A stretch of 64,000 nucleotides of DNA from Pandoraea norimbergensis. GTDB taxonomy: Bacteria; Pseudomonadota; Gammaproteobacteria; Burkholderiales; Burkholderiaceae. The notes under the pieces are model-generated. The model ran no database searches and had not been told where the DNA came from. It saw only the letters and a list, made by a program, of their open reading frames with translations. Location of the stretch: assembly GCF_001465545.3 (NCBI RefSeq), contig NZ_CP013480.3, forward strand, positions 4,588,001 through 4,652,000, written 5' to 3'. Of the stretch, positions 1-10,700 are shown piece after piece; positions within the stretch are counted from its first letter, which is position 1; the number at the start of each line of letters is the position of its first letter. The translations under genes were made by a program, and so were the position numbers.

Positions 1-82
1 CTGTTATTTCGCGAAAAAACGCGGACATTTACCAAACTTTCCGCGTCGCCCCTGCGTCTATCGAGCACTGCATGGAATCACT

Positions 83-1210
83 CTATCCCGCCACCCCACC
101 CCGCTGGTTCTGCGTAGTCCGCGATGTCCCTTGCTCCAGACGTGTCACGACCTCCTGTACCGTCGCACGCGCACTGCGCATCACACCAATGAGCGTTGCC
201 GACGCGTAGCCCGTCCACTCGCCATAGCCGACTAACCACAGCCGCGGCTCGTCAATCGCTCGCGTGCCGTCAACACGAATCCGTCCATCGTCATCGGTAA
301 GCCCCAACCCCGCCAAGTGCCCCAGCGCCGGACGAAAACCCGTACACCAAATCACCGCGTCCACCTGCGTACGCGTGCCATCCGTCCACACGACGCCATC
401 GTCAACAAAACGCTCGAAGGGCCGCACCGCCTTCAACACGCCACGCTCACGCGCCTCTCGCACTGGCGGCACCATCACGATGCGTCCCAGCCCGCTGTCC
501 GGAAACGGATCAGGCAACCCGCGCTGACTGGCTTGCCATCGTGCCGTTGCCTGCTCGAAAAGCACCCGCCCGTCGACGTCGTCAGGAAGATACTCGGGCG
601 GTGCCAGCGTGACCCACGTCGCGTCGCACATTGACGACAACTCTGCAAAAATCTGCGCCCCTGAATTCCCGCCACCAATCACAAGCACGCGCGCACCACG
701 CAAATCGCCGACATCGCGATAGTCAGCCGAGTGCCATTGCCGCCCGCGAAACAACGCCTGCCCCGGATACGCCGGAATATGCGGCGAACGCCACGACCCG
801 GTCGCGCTGATCACGGTCTTGGCCGACCAAGCGCCTCGGTCCGTTTCCACCTGCAACGCGCTCCCGCCCGGCTCACGAACGACGCGCTCCACCCGTACCG
901 GCCGCTCAACAGGCACGCCATACCGCGTCTCATACGCCCTCAAATACGCCACCACCTCATCGCGCGACGGATAGTGCCGCTCGCCACCGGGCATCGGCCA
1001 CCCCGGCAACGAACTCCACTGCGCCGGGGAGAAGAGTCGCAACGACGGCCACGCGCGCTGCCACGCCCCTCCCGCCTCAGGCTGATCGTCGAGCAATACA
1101 TGATCGACTTGCCAGCGCCGCAGGAAATACGCCGTTGCCAACGCCGATTGCCCGCCGCCGATCACCAGCGTATCGACGGTCCTCACGGACGACTCTCCCG
1201 CGCGGCTCAT
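83..1210 (-). CDS. Flavin-dependent monooxygenase / NAD(P)-binding oxidoreductase, ArsO-like
   Basis: 375-residue two-dinucleotide-binding flavoprotein. An N-terminal FAD-binding motif (GGGQSA, residues 18-23) and a second NADPH-type motif (GGGNSG, about 179-184) are visible, and a late WCTGFRP segment near residue 290 closes the FAD domain. This is the layout of class B flavoprotein monooxygenases and of ArsO-type proteins found near arsenic or redox genes. No arsenic genes are nearby, so the substrate is unknown. Its start overlaps the stop of the upstream AraC regulator by 4 bp (ATGA), which indicates translational coupling and probable control by that regulator. Confidence 0.85.
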   Translation of the reverse strand: MSRAGESSVRTVDTLVIGGGQSALATAYFLRRWQVDHVLLDDQPEAGGAWQRAWPSLRLFSPAQWSSLPGWPMPGGERHYPSRDEVVAYLRAYETRYGVPVERPVRVERVVREPGGSALQVETDRGAWSAKTVISATGSWRSPHIPAYPGQALFRGRQWHSADYRDVGDLRGARVLVIGGGNSGAQIFAELSSMCDATWVTLAPPEYLPDDVDGRVLFEQATARWQASQRGLPDPFPDSGLGRIVMVPPVREARERGVLKAVRPFERFVDDGVVWTDGTRTQVDAVIWCTGFRPALGHLAGLGLTDDDGRIRVDGTRAIDEPRLWLVGYGEWTGYASATLIGVMRSARATVQEVVTRLEQGTSRTTQNQRGGVAG

Positions 1211-2094
1211 GCGTCCCCCTCCTCGTCAGCGTGCACACGTGGTCCCACCTGCTTGAAATAGCGCCCCGGTGACTCGCCAAATGCCCGCCGGAACATGGCA
1301 ATGAAATTGCTAGGCGTGGAATAGCCCAGCGAATCGGCAATCGTGCTGACCGGCTCGCCTCTGGCCAGATGTTCCAGCGCATTCACCAGCCGCGCCTGCT
1401 GTCGCCATTGCGTGAATCCCATGCCGGTTTCCGCAACGAACAGCCGCCGCGCAGTGCGGGACGACACCCCCGCATGCTGTGCCAACGCCTCAAGCGACGT
1501 CTGCCCGCCAAGGTCTTCCAGCACGGCGCGCGCGATCCGCGACACACGGGCATCGACCGGCATCGGCAAACTCAGTGGCTCCGCCGGCGCACGCTCGATT
1601 TCATCAACCAGCACCTGCGCCAGACGCAATTCGTCTTCGGTGAGCTCATCGCGCGCTGCCCACGTCACCGCTCGCTTGACCAGCGCCGCCAGCAACTCGG
1701 AAACCCCAACCACCCGCGGCGTCACCGGCAACCGCAAGGCGGCCGAGGGCGCCACCAGCACGATCCACCCGCTCACCACACCGATAAACGCCACTCGGTG
1801 CGTCATGCCCGGCGGAATCCACCCGGCGCGGTACGGCGGCAACAACCACGACCCGTGAGGCGTGTGCACATGTACCAACCCCGAGTGGATGCAGAACAAC
1901 TGACCGCGCACGTGCGAATGCCAGTCGAGCTCTCGTGTGCCCATCCTGAACAGACTCCGCTGATGGTCATGTCCCCCGAACGCCCAGATGGGCGGTCCGT
2001 CGAGCCGGTCGTTAGGCTTGTATCGGGCAAACGGAGAGTCCGAGAACGAGACCAGTACCTGGTCGGTATTCATGGGCGTTCGGTCGGCGGTCAT
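1207..2094 (-). CDS. AraC-family transcriptional regulator with N-terminal cupin
   Basis: 295-residue regulator. The N-terminal half is a cupin-like sensor (HSHVRGQL near residues 59-66, with glycines and prolines typical of the small barrel). The last about 100 residues carry the double helix-turn-helix of AraC proteins ([17 protein letters not shown], then [20 protein letters not shown]). It is first in a two-gene unit with the flavoprotein and is transcribed away from the FAD monooxygenase at 2210, so it may control both. A second in-frame ATG lies at 2073; neither start has a good ribosome binding site. The effector is not predictable from sequence. Confidence 0.88.
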   Translation of the reverse strand: MTADRTPMNTDQVLVSFSDSPFARYKPNDRLDGPPIWAFGGHDHQRSLFRMGTRELDWHSHVRGQLFCIHSGLVHVHTPHGSWLLPPYRAGWIPPGMTHRVAFIGVVSGWIVLVAPSAALRLPVTPRVVGVSELLAALVKRAVTWAARDELTEDELRLAQVLVDEIERAPAEPLSLPMPVDARVSRIARAVLEDLGGQTSLEALAQHAGVSSRTARRLFVAETGMGFTQWRQQARLVNALEHLARGEPVSTIADSLGYSTPSNFIAMFRRAFGESPGRYFKQVGPRVHADEEGDA

Positions 2095-2182
2095 GAGTTT
2101 GTCCGATTTTCATTATTGAATGACCAAACGATGTTATCAGGTCAATCGCTGGCCCGCAGACAATGATCGCAGTGCAACAACC

Positions 2183-2199
2183 GACCGCCTCTGGCGGTC
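2183..2199. repeat. 7-bp-arm hairpin just upstream of the FAD monooxygenase start
   Basis: GACCGCC (2183-2189) and GGCGGTC (2193-2199) are perfect inverted arms around a TCT loop and end 10 bp before the ATG at 2210. It could be an operator or an RNA hairpin next to the initiation region. Confidence 0.5.
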
Positions 2200-2209
2200 A
2201 CCGAAAATC

Positions 2210-3592
2210 ATGTCTGCCTTGCATGTCACCATCATCGGCGCCGGCCTTGGCGGCCTGTGTCTCGCGCAGGGGCTGCGCCGTGCCGGAATCCCGTTCGACG
2301 TTTTCGAGCGCGACAGCGCCCCCGCCGCCCGCTTTCAGGGCTACCGCCTGCGTATCGATGCCAACGGTTTCGACGCCATCGACCAATGTCTCCCGGACGG
2401 ACAGGCCCAGCGCTTGCGCCAGCACGCCGCCGTGGCACGAAACGGCGGCCATTTCGTCACGCCCGCACTGGACAACGCGGACGTGGTTCTGCCGCCGAGC
2501 TGGCACGAGTCACATACCGAGTCGCCCACCGAGCCCGCGGTTGTGCGTCACCCTGCCCCCCAACAGCACCGAAACATTGCTCGTGCCAAAACCCATGACG
2601 GCGCGCCGCCCGGCGACCTGAGCATGCACCGCCAGACATTGCGCGAGATTCTGCTCGACGGCATTCTCGATCACGTGCATTTCGGCAAGACCTTCACGCA
2701 CACCACACGCACGGCCGATGGCCAGCGAGTCGCGCATTTCGAAGACGGCACGTGCAGCGCACCGAGCCTCATCGTTGCCGCCGACGGCACCCACTCACGC
2801 GTGCGGGAGCACCTGTTGCCGGGCATGACACCGCGCGACACCGGCAACGTCTGCTTCTACGGTCTCACCCCCGTGTCGACGGCGTTGCTCGTGCTCATGG
2901 ACAGCCACGGTGAAGCGACGCTGATGGAAGGCAGTACGGTCGTGTTTGCCGATGGTTTCGCTGTCGTGGTCGATGCCATGCTGTTCCGCCGCGAATCGGG
3001 CACCGGCTTATACGCGACGCTTAACCAGCAAGACGATGCTGCTGACGGTGGCACCAACGCCGCAGCCCGTATGCCGCTCTCGCCGGTCTCCGACTATCTG
3101 TACTGGGCGTTCATCGGCCCGTCGCAAGCGCTGCTCGGCCGCGAAGGGATGTCAGCTGACGCATCGGGCCTCGTGCCGCTCGCCCACATCGACACGCTCA
3201 CACGGCGCTGGCACCCGCACCTGCGTTCGCTCTTTGCGCACGCGGTGCCCGACACTGTGCGCACCATGCCGGTACGCAGCACGACTAGCCCGCTGCCATG
3301 GCAACTCGATGGTGTGACGGGACTGGGGGATGCCGTCCACACCATGAGCCCGGCGGGTGGTCTCGGCGCGAACACGGCGCTTTGCGATGCCGCCATGCTG
3401 ACCCGCCATCTGCAAGCTGTCGCCGCCGGAGAGCAGCCGCTCGCACAATCCCTCGCCGCTTACGAGCGCGATATGTGCGAACGCGCACGCGAAGCCGTGA
3501 GACTGGCGGACGCCGCCGCAGCGATGCTCAATGCACGTCGCACAGCCCCATCGGAGTCCGCGCCGACAATCGCCGACGCCGCGCTCCTGTAG
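2210..3592 (+). CDS. FAD-dependent monooxygenase (aromatic hydroxylase type)
   Basis: 460-residue group A flavoprotein monooxygenase. The FAD Rossmann motif (GAGLGG, residues 10-15) is followed by an acidic residue after the second strand (VFERD). The C-terminal GD motif (GLGDAVHTMSPAGGLGAN, about residues 368-385) contacts FAD. The reading frame is open upstream to 2120, but the ATG at 2210 puts the Rossmann strand at the normal distance from the N-terminus, so I chose it. Substrates in this family range from phenolic acids to antibiotics (TetX-like); none can be assigned here. It is divergent from the AraC regulator, with 115 bp between the starts. Confidence 0.85.
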   Translation: MSALHVTIIGAGLGGLCLAQGLRRAGIPFDVFERDSAPAARFQGYRLRIDANGFDAIDQCLPDGQAQRLRQHAAVARNGGHFVTPALDNADVVLPPSWHESHTESPTEPAVVRHPAPQQHRNIARAKTHDGAPPGDLSMHRQTLREILLDGILDHVHFGKTFTHTTRTADGQRVAHFEDGTCSAPSLIVAADGTHSRVREHLLPGMTPRDTGNVCFYGLTPVSTALLVLMDSHGEATLMEGSTVVFADGFAVVVDAMLFRRESGTGLYATLNQQDDAADGGTNAAARMPLSPVSDYLYWAFIGPSQALLGREGMSADASGLVPLAHIDTLTRRWHPHLRSLFAHAVPDTVRTMPVRSTTSPLPWQLDGVTGLGDAVHTMSPAGGLGANTALCDAAMLTRHLQAVAAGEQPLAQSLAAYERDMCERAREAVRLADAAAAMLNARRTAPSESAPTIADAALL

Positions 3593-3660
3593 GCCTCCTG
3601 TGAAGCGTCGACGCTCCCGTGGTACTTTTACGGCAACGACATTGCGCGCGAGGAATGGCC

Positions 3661-4524
3661 ATGTACACCGTAATGGGTATCACGGGGCGAGTGGGCGGCG
3701 TTATCGGGCACGATCTGCTCAAGGCGGGTCTGCCGCTGCGGGCCATCGTTCAGGACCCCGTCAAGTCGAGCCGATGGGCAACGCTGGGCGGCGAGATTGC
3801 CGTGGCCGAGAATGGCGATGTCGAAGCGCTGACCAACGCCTTCCGTGGCAGCGAGGCCGTGTTCGTGATGTTGCCACCCAACGCCGATCCCGAGCCGGAC
3901 TTCTCTCACGCCCGGCATCTGATCGACGCCATCCGCCAGGCACTCGCCGCCACTCGCCCGAAACGGGTCGTATGTCTTTCGAGCATCGGTGCCGATTGCG
4001 AAACACCCAGCCTGCTGACAGCGTTGAGCATGTTCGAGACGGCGATGATCTCGCTCTCGCTGCCGGTCACGTTTTTACGTCCGGCGTGGCTGATGGAGAA
4101 TTTTTCGTGGGATATCGCGCCAGCGCGCGAGCGTGGCGTACTGCCGAGCTATCTGCAACCGGTCGAGCGCGCCATTCCGATGGTCTCGACGAGCGACGTC
4201 GGCCACGTAGCCGCACGTGCCATGCAAGACGACATCGATGGCGAACGCGTGCTTGAGATCGAGGGGCCGGAGCGCTACTCGCCGGACGACATCGCCGCAG
4301 CATTAGCCCGCGCATTGGTCCGAGACGTACACGCCGAAGCGGTACCTCGCGCAGCATGGGATCCGCTCTTTCGCGCCCAAGGCATGCGCAATCCGCTGCC
4401 GCGCATTCAGATGCTCGACGGCTTCAACGATGGCACGTTTCGCTTTGCTGACGATGGCCGCAATGCCGTGCGCGGCGACGTCACGCTCGTCGAAGCGATT
4501 GCCGCGCTGGTGCGAGAAAGCTGA
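3661..4524 (+). CDS. NmrA-family NAD(P)-binding protein
   Basis: 287 residues. The N-terminus has the NAD(P)-binding pattern of atypical short-chain dehydrogenases (MGITGRVGG) and the body has the NmrA/YtfG layout: no classical YxxxK pair, a conserved FLRPAWLMENF segment, and a C-terminal substrate lobe. Such proteins are NADPH sensors or quinone/azo reductases. The ATG at 3661 is chosen because AGGA at 3650-3653 sits 7 bp before it; an upstream GTG at 3619 lacks a site. It is 68 bp after the FAD monooxygenase and in the same direction, so co-transcription is likely. Confidence 0.82.
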   Translation: MYTVMGITGRVGGVIGHDLLKAGLPLRAIVQDPVKSSRWATLGGEIAVAENGDVEALTNAFRGSEAVFVMLPPNADPEPDFSHARHLIDAIRQALAATRPKRVVCLSSIGADCETPSLLTALSMFETAMISLSLPVTFLRPAWLMENFSWDIAPARERGVLPSYLQPVERAIPMVSTSDVGHVAARAMQDDIDGERVLEIEGPERYSPDDIAAALARALVRDVHAEAVPRAAWDPLFRAQGMRNPLPRIQMLDGFNDGTFRFADDGRNAVRGDVTLVEAIAALVRES

Positions 4525-4546
4525 ACCAGCGTCTGAATTTGCACCG

Positions 4547-5389
4547 TTAGCGACTCTCGCGACACACCGGCGCCACGGCGAGCAACGCGGGCCATTGCTG
4601 TGCCCACTCGCCGTCGTGGGCCACGCCACTCACCACGCGGGTGCTCACACAACGCCCCCCCACAGCGGCGGCAAACCGCGTAGCGACAGACGGTGGCACA
4701 ACAGTGTCTTGTGCACTACTGAAATGCACCTGCGGCATCGCAACCACTTGCGCGGCGACATCAATCGGATTTCGCGACGCCGGCATCGGCGACACACGAT
4801 GCAACTGGTTCACGAACTCCACATCGAGGTTACCGGCCACCGTGCGCAGTGACGCCACGTCCCGGCGGCGTGCGGCAATCAATACCGCAATCGCACCGCC
4901 TCCCGAGTAGCCAACCAACTCGATACGCTGCCCCGGCACCTGCGCGGCAATACGATCGACCGCCTCGTTCATGGCATCGATCACTTCCGGAGAAAATCGC
5001 TTGCCGGTCCAGTACGGAACACCGCATCGCGGGTTCTGCGCCATCGGCGTGAACTGACACGGACGCGCCAGATACACCACGTTAGGCCACGGGTCGACTG
5101 CGGCCAGCGCCAGCCCGGTCGCGGCAACGGGCGTCGGATCGAGCGACGGTTCAGTGCGTGAGAGCCACGCCAGCCCATCGCCTTCGATATAAATGCGCAC
5201 GGGCGCATCGGTGTGCGCAATACGGGTGAATGCAGTGAGCACGAAGTCCCGAGTCTGCAACGTCTCGCGATGCAGACCGGCGGGCTCAGCAAGCGCTTCG
5301 GCGTGCTCGTCGCGATCGAGGCTGGAGCAACCCGACATCAGCAGTGTCGCAGCAAGACACAAGCCCGCGACATACCGAACGCCCGCCAT
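4547..5389 (-). CDS. Alpha/beta-hydrolase-fold lipoprotein
   Basis: 280-residue predicted lipoprotein. The N-terminal signal ends in a lipobox (LLMSGC), giving Cys21 as the lipidated residue. The nucleophile elbow GYSGGG in mid-protein marks an alpha/beta-hydrolase fold, and a late histidine (SGVAHDGEW) could complete a triad. Start chosen at 5389 because the upstream in-frame extension is not signal-like and this ATG starts a normal lipoprotein signal. It follows the TPR protein gene by 11 bp, so the two are probably translated from one mRNA. The substrate is unknown. Confidence 0.8.
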   Translation of the reverse strand: MAGVRYVAGLCLAATLLMSGCSSLDRDEHAEALAEPAGLHRETLQTRDFVLTAFTRIAHTDAPVRIYIEGDGLAWLSRTEPSLDPTPVAATGLALAAVDPWPNVVYLARPCQFTPMAQNPRCGVPYWTGKRFSPEVIDAMNEAVDRIAAQVPGQRIELVGYSGGGAIAVLIAARRRDVASLRTVAGNLDVEFVNQLHRVSPMPASRNPIDVAAQVVAMPQVHFSSAQDTVVPPSVATRFAAAVGGRCVSTRVVSGVAHDGEWAQQWPALLAVAPVCRESR

Positions 5390-5400
5390 GCCAGACCCCG

Positions 5401-7578
5401 TCACTTCGCAACCTCGCCGCGCTCGGCCACCCAACGAGTCAGATCCGCCGCCGCGCGTTCGATCACGGGCTGCCATGCCGAGCGCGCAGGTTGTCTTAGC
5501 AAGCGCATGCCCGGATACCACGGCGTGTCGTCACGATCGAGCAGCCAGCGCCAGTCCGGCACGAACGGCAGCAACACCCACACCGGCCGTCCCATCGCCC
5601 CTGCCAGATGCACCGGCGACGAGTCGACAGAAATCAGCAGATCGGCCAGATGCAGAATGGCCGCGGTATCTTCGAAGTCGCGAATCTCATCGCTCAGCGA
5701 CACGATCGACATGCCATCCGGTGGCGTATCCGCTTGCGGTGCCGCCGGCCCCTTCTGAATCGACAGGAACGTCGCCCCCGACGCGCCCAGCGGCGCAAGT
5801 TGATCGAGATGCACCGACCGATTGCAGTCGTTCACATGCTCGGGCCGGCCGGCCCAGACCAGCGCGACCCACGGCTTGGGCAAGTCGGCGAGGCGTGCCT
5901 GCCAATGCGCAATGCGCGCCGGGTCGGCGCTGAGATAAGGCAGTTGCCCCGGCAAGTCATCTAGCTTGAGCCCCATCGCCATGGGCAAGCTCATCAACTC
6001 GCAATGTTGATCAAATACGACCGGCAGCGTGCCGCGCGCGACGATATCGTCCTCACCCCACATGCGCTTTGCGATGGAGAACGTTTCCTGATTGACCTCG
6101 AAGATCACGCGTGCCTGACTGCGCTCACGCGCCCATCGAGCCATTCGCATGAACTGAAACGTATCGCCGTAACCCTGTTCGTCGTGAATCAGCAGCGTCT
6201 GCCCGGGAATGGGCTGACCGTCCCAGCGCGGGCGTTGCACCTTTCGCTCGATCGATTGGGTATGTTCCAGACTGTAGCGATAGCGATATTCGCGCCACCC
6301 GCGCTCGAAGTCGCCAAGCAGCAGCAACGCCTCGGCGAAATCAAAACGATTGGCCAGATCTCCCGGCACTTGTTGCGCGAGCATGCCAAGCACGTCGCAC
6401 CCGGCCTTCGCCTTGCCCTGCGCCCGCAGCACCATCGCCAGCAGGCGCCACATCGACATCGGGGCAACGCCCTGTGAGACGGCCTCGCTCAACAACGCTT
6501 CGGCACCGGCAAAATCCTGTTCACGCACCAGCGCCAGCGCCCGCTCGTGAATCGCCACCACCTCAGACCGCGCTTGATGGGTATTCGGTGTCGCGTGGCT
6601 CGGATCGTTGGCCTGCGCGCCCGCCTGTGTAGCCTGAGGCACTGTGCGCGAAACTTCGGCGCTGGCTTGCCCAGCAGCACGCTTGTCGACTTCCGCCTGA
6701 AGCGCGGCCAACACAGCACGCGCGTCCGCGCTCTCCGGTTGCAACGCTGCCGCATCACGCGCACTCGCCAGCGCCTCGTCCAAACGACCGACCAGCCCCA
6801 AAATTCGCGCACGGGCGCCAAGGGTGGACGGATGCCGCTCGGCAAACGCGCTCATCACCTCGACAATCTGCAACGCCCCCGCGACGTTCCCGCGCGACAG
6901 CTCCACGTCGGCAAGATTGCGATAGGCGTCCACAAACTGGGGATCGATCTCGATGGCCCGGCGAGCGAGCACGGCAGCCTCGTCAAAACGTTTCGTGGCA
7001 CTCAACAGCGCCGCCAGATTGCTATGCGTATCGGCACGCTGCGGCGCCAGTTCGAGGGCGCGACGATAGTGTGCCTCTGCGGCTTCGGTACGCCCGAGCA
7101 ATCGCGCAGTGTTGCCGAGATTGTTCTGCGCGTCGGCCGATGCCGGTTGTAATTCGCTGACACGCAGCAGGCACGTCATGCTCTGTTCTAGCTCACCCGC
7201 TTCCTGCAACACGATGCCGAGATTGTTCCATCCGGCAGCGAATGCCGGATCGATCGTCACCGCCTGCCGCCCCGCAGCCTTCGCTTCTTCCAGACGTCCC
7301 GCCTGACGACACATCTCCGCCAGATCGGACCAGAACGCTGCCGGTGCACCCGGCGCGTCGCAGGCTTTTTTCAGGTGATCGATCGCCATCTCGCGCTTGC
7401 CGTAGGCATGCGCCATCAGCGCCAGCAGGTAATGCGCGTCGGGCTGACCGGGGTCGACGTCCAGCACTCGGCGGCAGAGCGTCTCGGCCTGCGCGGCCTG
7501 TCCCGCCTGCCAATGCGATTGCGCCAGTGCGATAGCCTGAGCGAAAGTAAGTGTGCCGGGAGCGGGAGCGGAGGACAT
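5401..7578 (-). CDS. TPR protein with C-terminal glycosyltransferase-like (GT9/OGT-like) domain
   Basis: 725 residues. About the first 330 are tetratricopeptide repeats (repeated A.NNLG...G....A...Y..AL.L.P pattern), followed by a variable linker and a further TPR segment. The C-terminal region begins near residue 455 with IHDEQGYGDTFQFMR, a motif of GT9/heptosyltransferase-like domains in bacterial TPR glycosyltransferases, and ends with SVDSSPVHLAGAMGRPVW, typical of the nucleotide-sugar-binding half. It lies 136 bp downstream of the giant autotransporter on the same strand. A role in glycosylating a surface protein is plausible but unproven. The ATG at 7578 is preferred over 7665 because the extension is not TPR-like. 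Confidence 0.82.
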   Translation of the reverse strand: MSSAPAPGTLTFAQAIALAQSHWQAGQAAQAETLCRRVLDVDPGQPDAHYLLALMAHAYGKREMAIDHLKKACDAPGAPAAFWSDLAEMCRQAGRLEEAKAAGRQAVTIDPAFAAGWNNLGIVLQEAGELEQSMTCLLRVSELQPASADAQNNLGNTARLLGRTEAAEAHYRRALELAPQRADTHSNLAALLSATKRFDEAAVLARRAIEIDPQFVDAYRNLADVELSRGNVAGALQIVEVMSAFAERHPSTLGARARILGLVGRLDEALASARDAAALQPESADARAVLAALQAEVDKRAAGQASAEVSRTVPQATQAGAQANDPSHATPNTHQARSEVVAIHERALALVREQDFAGAEALLSEAVSQGVAPMSMWRLLAMVLRAQGKAKAGCDVLGMLAQQVPGDLANRFDFAEALLLLGDFERGWREYRYRYSLEHTQSIERKVQRPRWDGQPIPGQTLLIHDEQGYGDTFQFMRMARWARERSQARVIFEVNQETFSIAKRMWGEDDIVARGTLPVVFDQHCELMSLPMAMGLKLDDLPGQLPYLSADPARIAHWQARLADLPKPWVALVWAGRPEHVNDCNRSVHLDQLAPLGASGATFLSIQKGPAAPQADTPPDGMSIVSLSDEIRDFEDTAAILHLADLLISVDSSPVHLAGAMGRPVWVLLPFVPDWRWLLDRDDTPWYPGMRLLRQPARSAWQPVIERAAADLTRWVAERGEVAK

Positions 7579-7642
7579 CGGGGAGCGGGGTGTCGTACTG
7601 AAGGGGAGGAGGAACCGGCGATGAGGGACTGCGCAATACTTC

Positions 7643-7682
7643 CACGGCGGTCGCAGCCATGTCAAATGGTGCGACCGCCGTG
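7643..7682. repeat. Strong 13-bp-arm hairpin between autotransporter and TPR gene
   Basis: CACGGCGGTCGCA (7643-7655) is perfectly complementary to TGCGACCGCCGTG (7670-7682), and CCAT/ATGG pair inside the loop. It lies between the autotransporter stop (7715) and the TPR protein start (7578). No T-run follows on either strand, so it is not a classic intrinsic terminator. It may be an mRNA stabiliser, a processing site or a Rho-assisted terminator. Confidence 0.65.
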
Positions 7683-7714
7683 TGTTACATCAACGCATCA
7701 AAAGCACTGACGCA

Positions 7715-10700
7715 TCAGAAGCGCTGTTGCACGCGCACGATACCCGTGTGCGAGATGAAGCCCGAACCTGCTTGCAGTTGGTAGCGCACGGATGCCGTCA
7801 GGTTGTTGGCGCGCACCAGCGTGAGGCCCAGCGAAACATCTGCCAGGTCCGACACCGGCGTTGCGCCCACCGTCGTGAAGCCCGTCTGACCGATCGGGTC
7901 AGCCGCGAAGCTCGCTCCCGTGGCCTGACGCGTACGGTTGTACTCGTGCACCCAACGCAGGCTCAGCTCCGGCACCAGACTGCCATACGACGTCTCGAAC
8001 GGCAGGGCAAACTTCGCACCCAGCGCGCTACGGACCGAGCTGGCGGACGCACTGCCCACCGACAACGCCGCGCCGTTACCGCCCGTTTCCGTGTAGCTGT
8101 TCTGGTTCAGATAGCTATACGTGAGGCTGGCGAGCGGCGTCACGACTGCGCGGCCCACCGCCAACGGGTAGCCGAACTCGGCGCTGGCCACGTATTGCTG
8201 GCCGTTGAAGTTGCCGTTGGCCATGCCGTTGAAGCCTTGCATCGTCACGATGCGCTTCGTGTCGTAGCGTTGCATCACGACCGAGCCCGACAGGTTCACG
8301 TACCACGGCTCGCCCGTAAAGGCGGCATAGCCGATCAACCCGTAGCCGTTCACACCCGTGCTGTTGCCCGACGTGCTGCCGTCGTTGTTGATGACCGTGC
8401 GCGAGAACTGGAATGCACCACCGCCACGCCAGTGATCGCCGAACGCGCGATCGGCACCGACCAGCAGGCCACCGTAGTTGGCGCTGTAGCCGTCGACACC
8501 GTCACGCGCCGACTGGCTGGCGTGACCGCCGAAGGCCTGACCCCATGCCGCCCAGTTCGAAGCGCTGTCGCCAGTCGCCACGCCCGTGCCACCGGCCTGC
8601 GCAACGCGCAGGCTGTTGACGTGCGAGTTGACCACACCGAGCGAATCGAACGTGGCGGCACCTGCGGCACGCGTGTGCTGTGCCGGGGCAAGTTGCTGGC
8701 CGACGCGATTGGCCGAACCCGTCGACTTATCGCTAAGCGAACCCAACGTGGCGTTGTACAGGTTGAGCAACTGCGGATCGCTCACGCCGGTATAACCCAG
8801 CAGCCCGCGCAGCGACGACACGGCATTCTGACTCGACGCGATGGTGGCATTGGTGCGCGGGTCGAACGACGGCTGACCACCGTTGTTGCCGCCTTCGCTG
8901 CCGCCCGGGGTACCGCCGTTACTGCCACCGTTATTGCCACCGTTGTTGCCGCCGTTGTTGCCCGAGCCTTGCGCCAGCGTCACCACCAGATCCTGATGGG
9001 TGCCATTGGCCACCGAGGCACCGGTCGCGGCCAGCGTCGTCGAGCCGTTGACGCTGTACACCAGCGAATCGGCGTTGTAGTTGGCCGTACCGGCGGTGTC
9101 GATCACCACGTAACGCTGACCTGCGGCGAACGTGTAGCCCAACGATTGCAGCGCGACTTTCGAACCCGAGGTGAGCGTCGTGTTGCCGCTCACCACCAGG
9201 CGGCCGTAACCGCTATCGGTCGTCATATCGCCCGTGGTCACGGCGTTGCCCGCCACGCCAATTTGCAACGTTGCCCCTGCCGCCTGTGCGTAGTTACCTG
9301 CGACCTGAAGCGGACGATTGATCTGCAACACCGACGAATCGTTGTAAGCCGTACGCGTACCGCTCAGGTTGAAATTGTTGTTGATCAGCAGGTTACCGCC
9401 GTTGAAGTGCACATCCGCGTTGCTGCTCACGATGGTGCCGGGGTAGGTGGAGAAGCCCGTGATCGTACCGAACGTCGAGTCGGTAGCGCCGCTGATGTGC
9501 AGATCGGTGCCCGAACGGTTGATGATCCAGCCCGCGATCGTGCCCGCGTTATTGATCTGACCGATGGTGCCGCCCAGCACCTGATTCGAGATCGCACCGC
9601 CCAGTGCCGTGATCACGCCACCGGCGGCGTTGTTGATCGTGTTGATTTGGGCGGAGTTGGAAATCGCATAGTAATCACCCGTGATCAGCCCCGAGTTGTT
9701 GATGGCACCAATCGTGCCGCCGTACAGCGTACCGGCGATAACCGACGCGCTGTTGCCAATCCCGGAGGGCACGCCTGCACCGGTAGCGGTGATCTTGCCG
9801 CCGGCGAGGTTGTTGATCGCACCAATGTAGCCGCCAAAATTCGAAACGCCCTGCGCCGCGTTGCTGATCGTGCCGCTAGCACCCGCAATAGTACCGCTGT
9901 TCGTCAGCGTGCCCAGCGTCGCACTCGACGTCGGGTTGCCCGCCGCCGTGACCAAGATCCCGTTAAACCCGCTGATCAACCCGCTATTGCTGAGCGAGCC
10001 GATCTGTCCGCTGCTGAGCAGACCGATCGCGTACGTCGAAACATCCGTCGCCGCAATCGTGCCGGTGTTCACGGCGGAGGTGATGACGCCGTTGTTGTTC
10101 ACGGCCAACGTGTTGCCGGAGATGAGCCCGCTGTTTTCCAGACGGGTCAGCGTGCCGTTGTTCGTGAGCGTACCGAGCGCGCCGCCGATCGAGCCGAAGG
10201 TCGTCCCCGTGACCGTGAGGTTTGCGCCGTCATACGCCCACACTGGCGAGGCATTGATCGGTGTTCCCGAGACCAGCGGCGTGTTGCCGCCGATGGTACC
10301 GACGTTGGTCGGCATGAAGAGCGTGACCACCAGATCGTTGTTGGCACCGTTGGCGACGCGCGCTCCGGTCGCGATCAGCGTCGGGTAGCCGTTCACGACA
10401 TAGCGCAGCGTCCCTTCGTTGTAGTCACTTGTGCCTGCCGTATCGATGACGACGTAACGCTGACCACCCGCAAAGGCATAGCCCATCGATTGCAGCGCGA
10501 TGGTCGAGCCCGGTGCGATGTAGCTGTTGCCCGAAACGACCAGACGCCCGTAACCGCTGTCGGTATTGAAATTACCGGCCGTGTTGGCACCGCTCGCTAC
10601 GCCGATTTGCAACGTGCCCGCAGCGGCCTGAGAGTAATTGCCGGCCACCTGAAGCACGCGGTTGACCTGCAACACCGACGAATCGTTATAAGCGGTGCGC

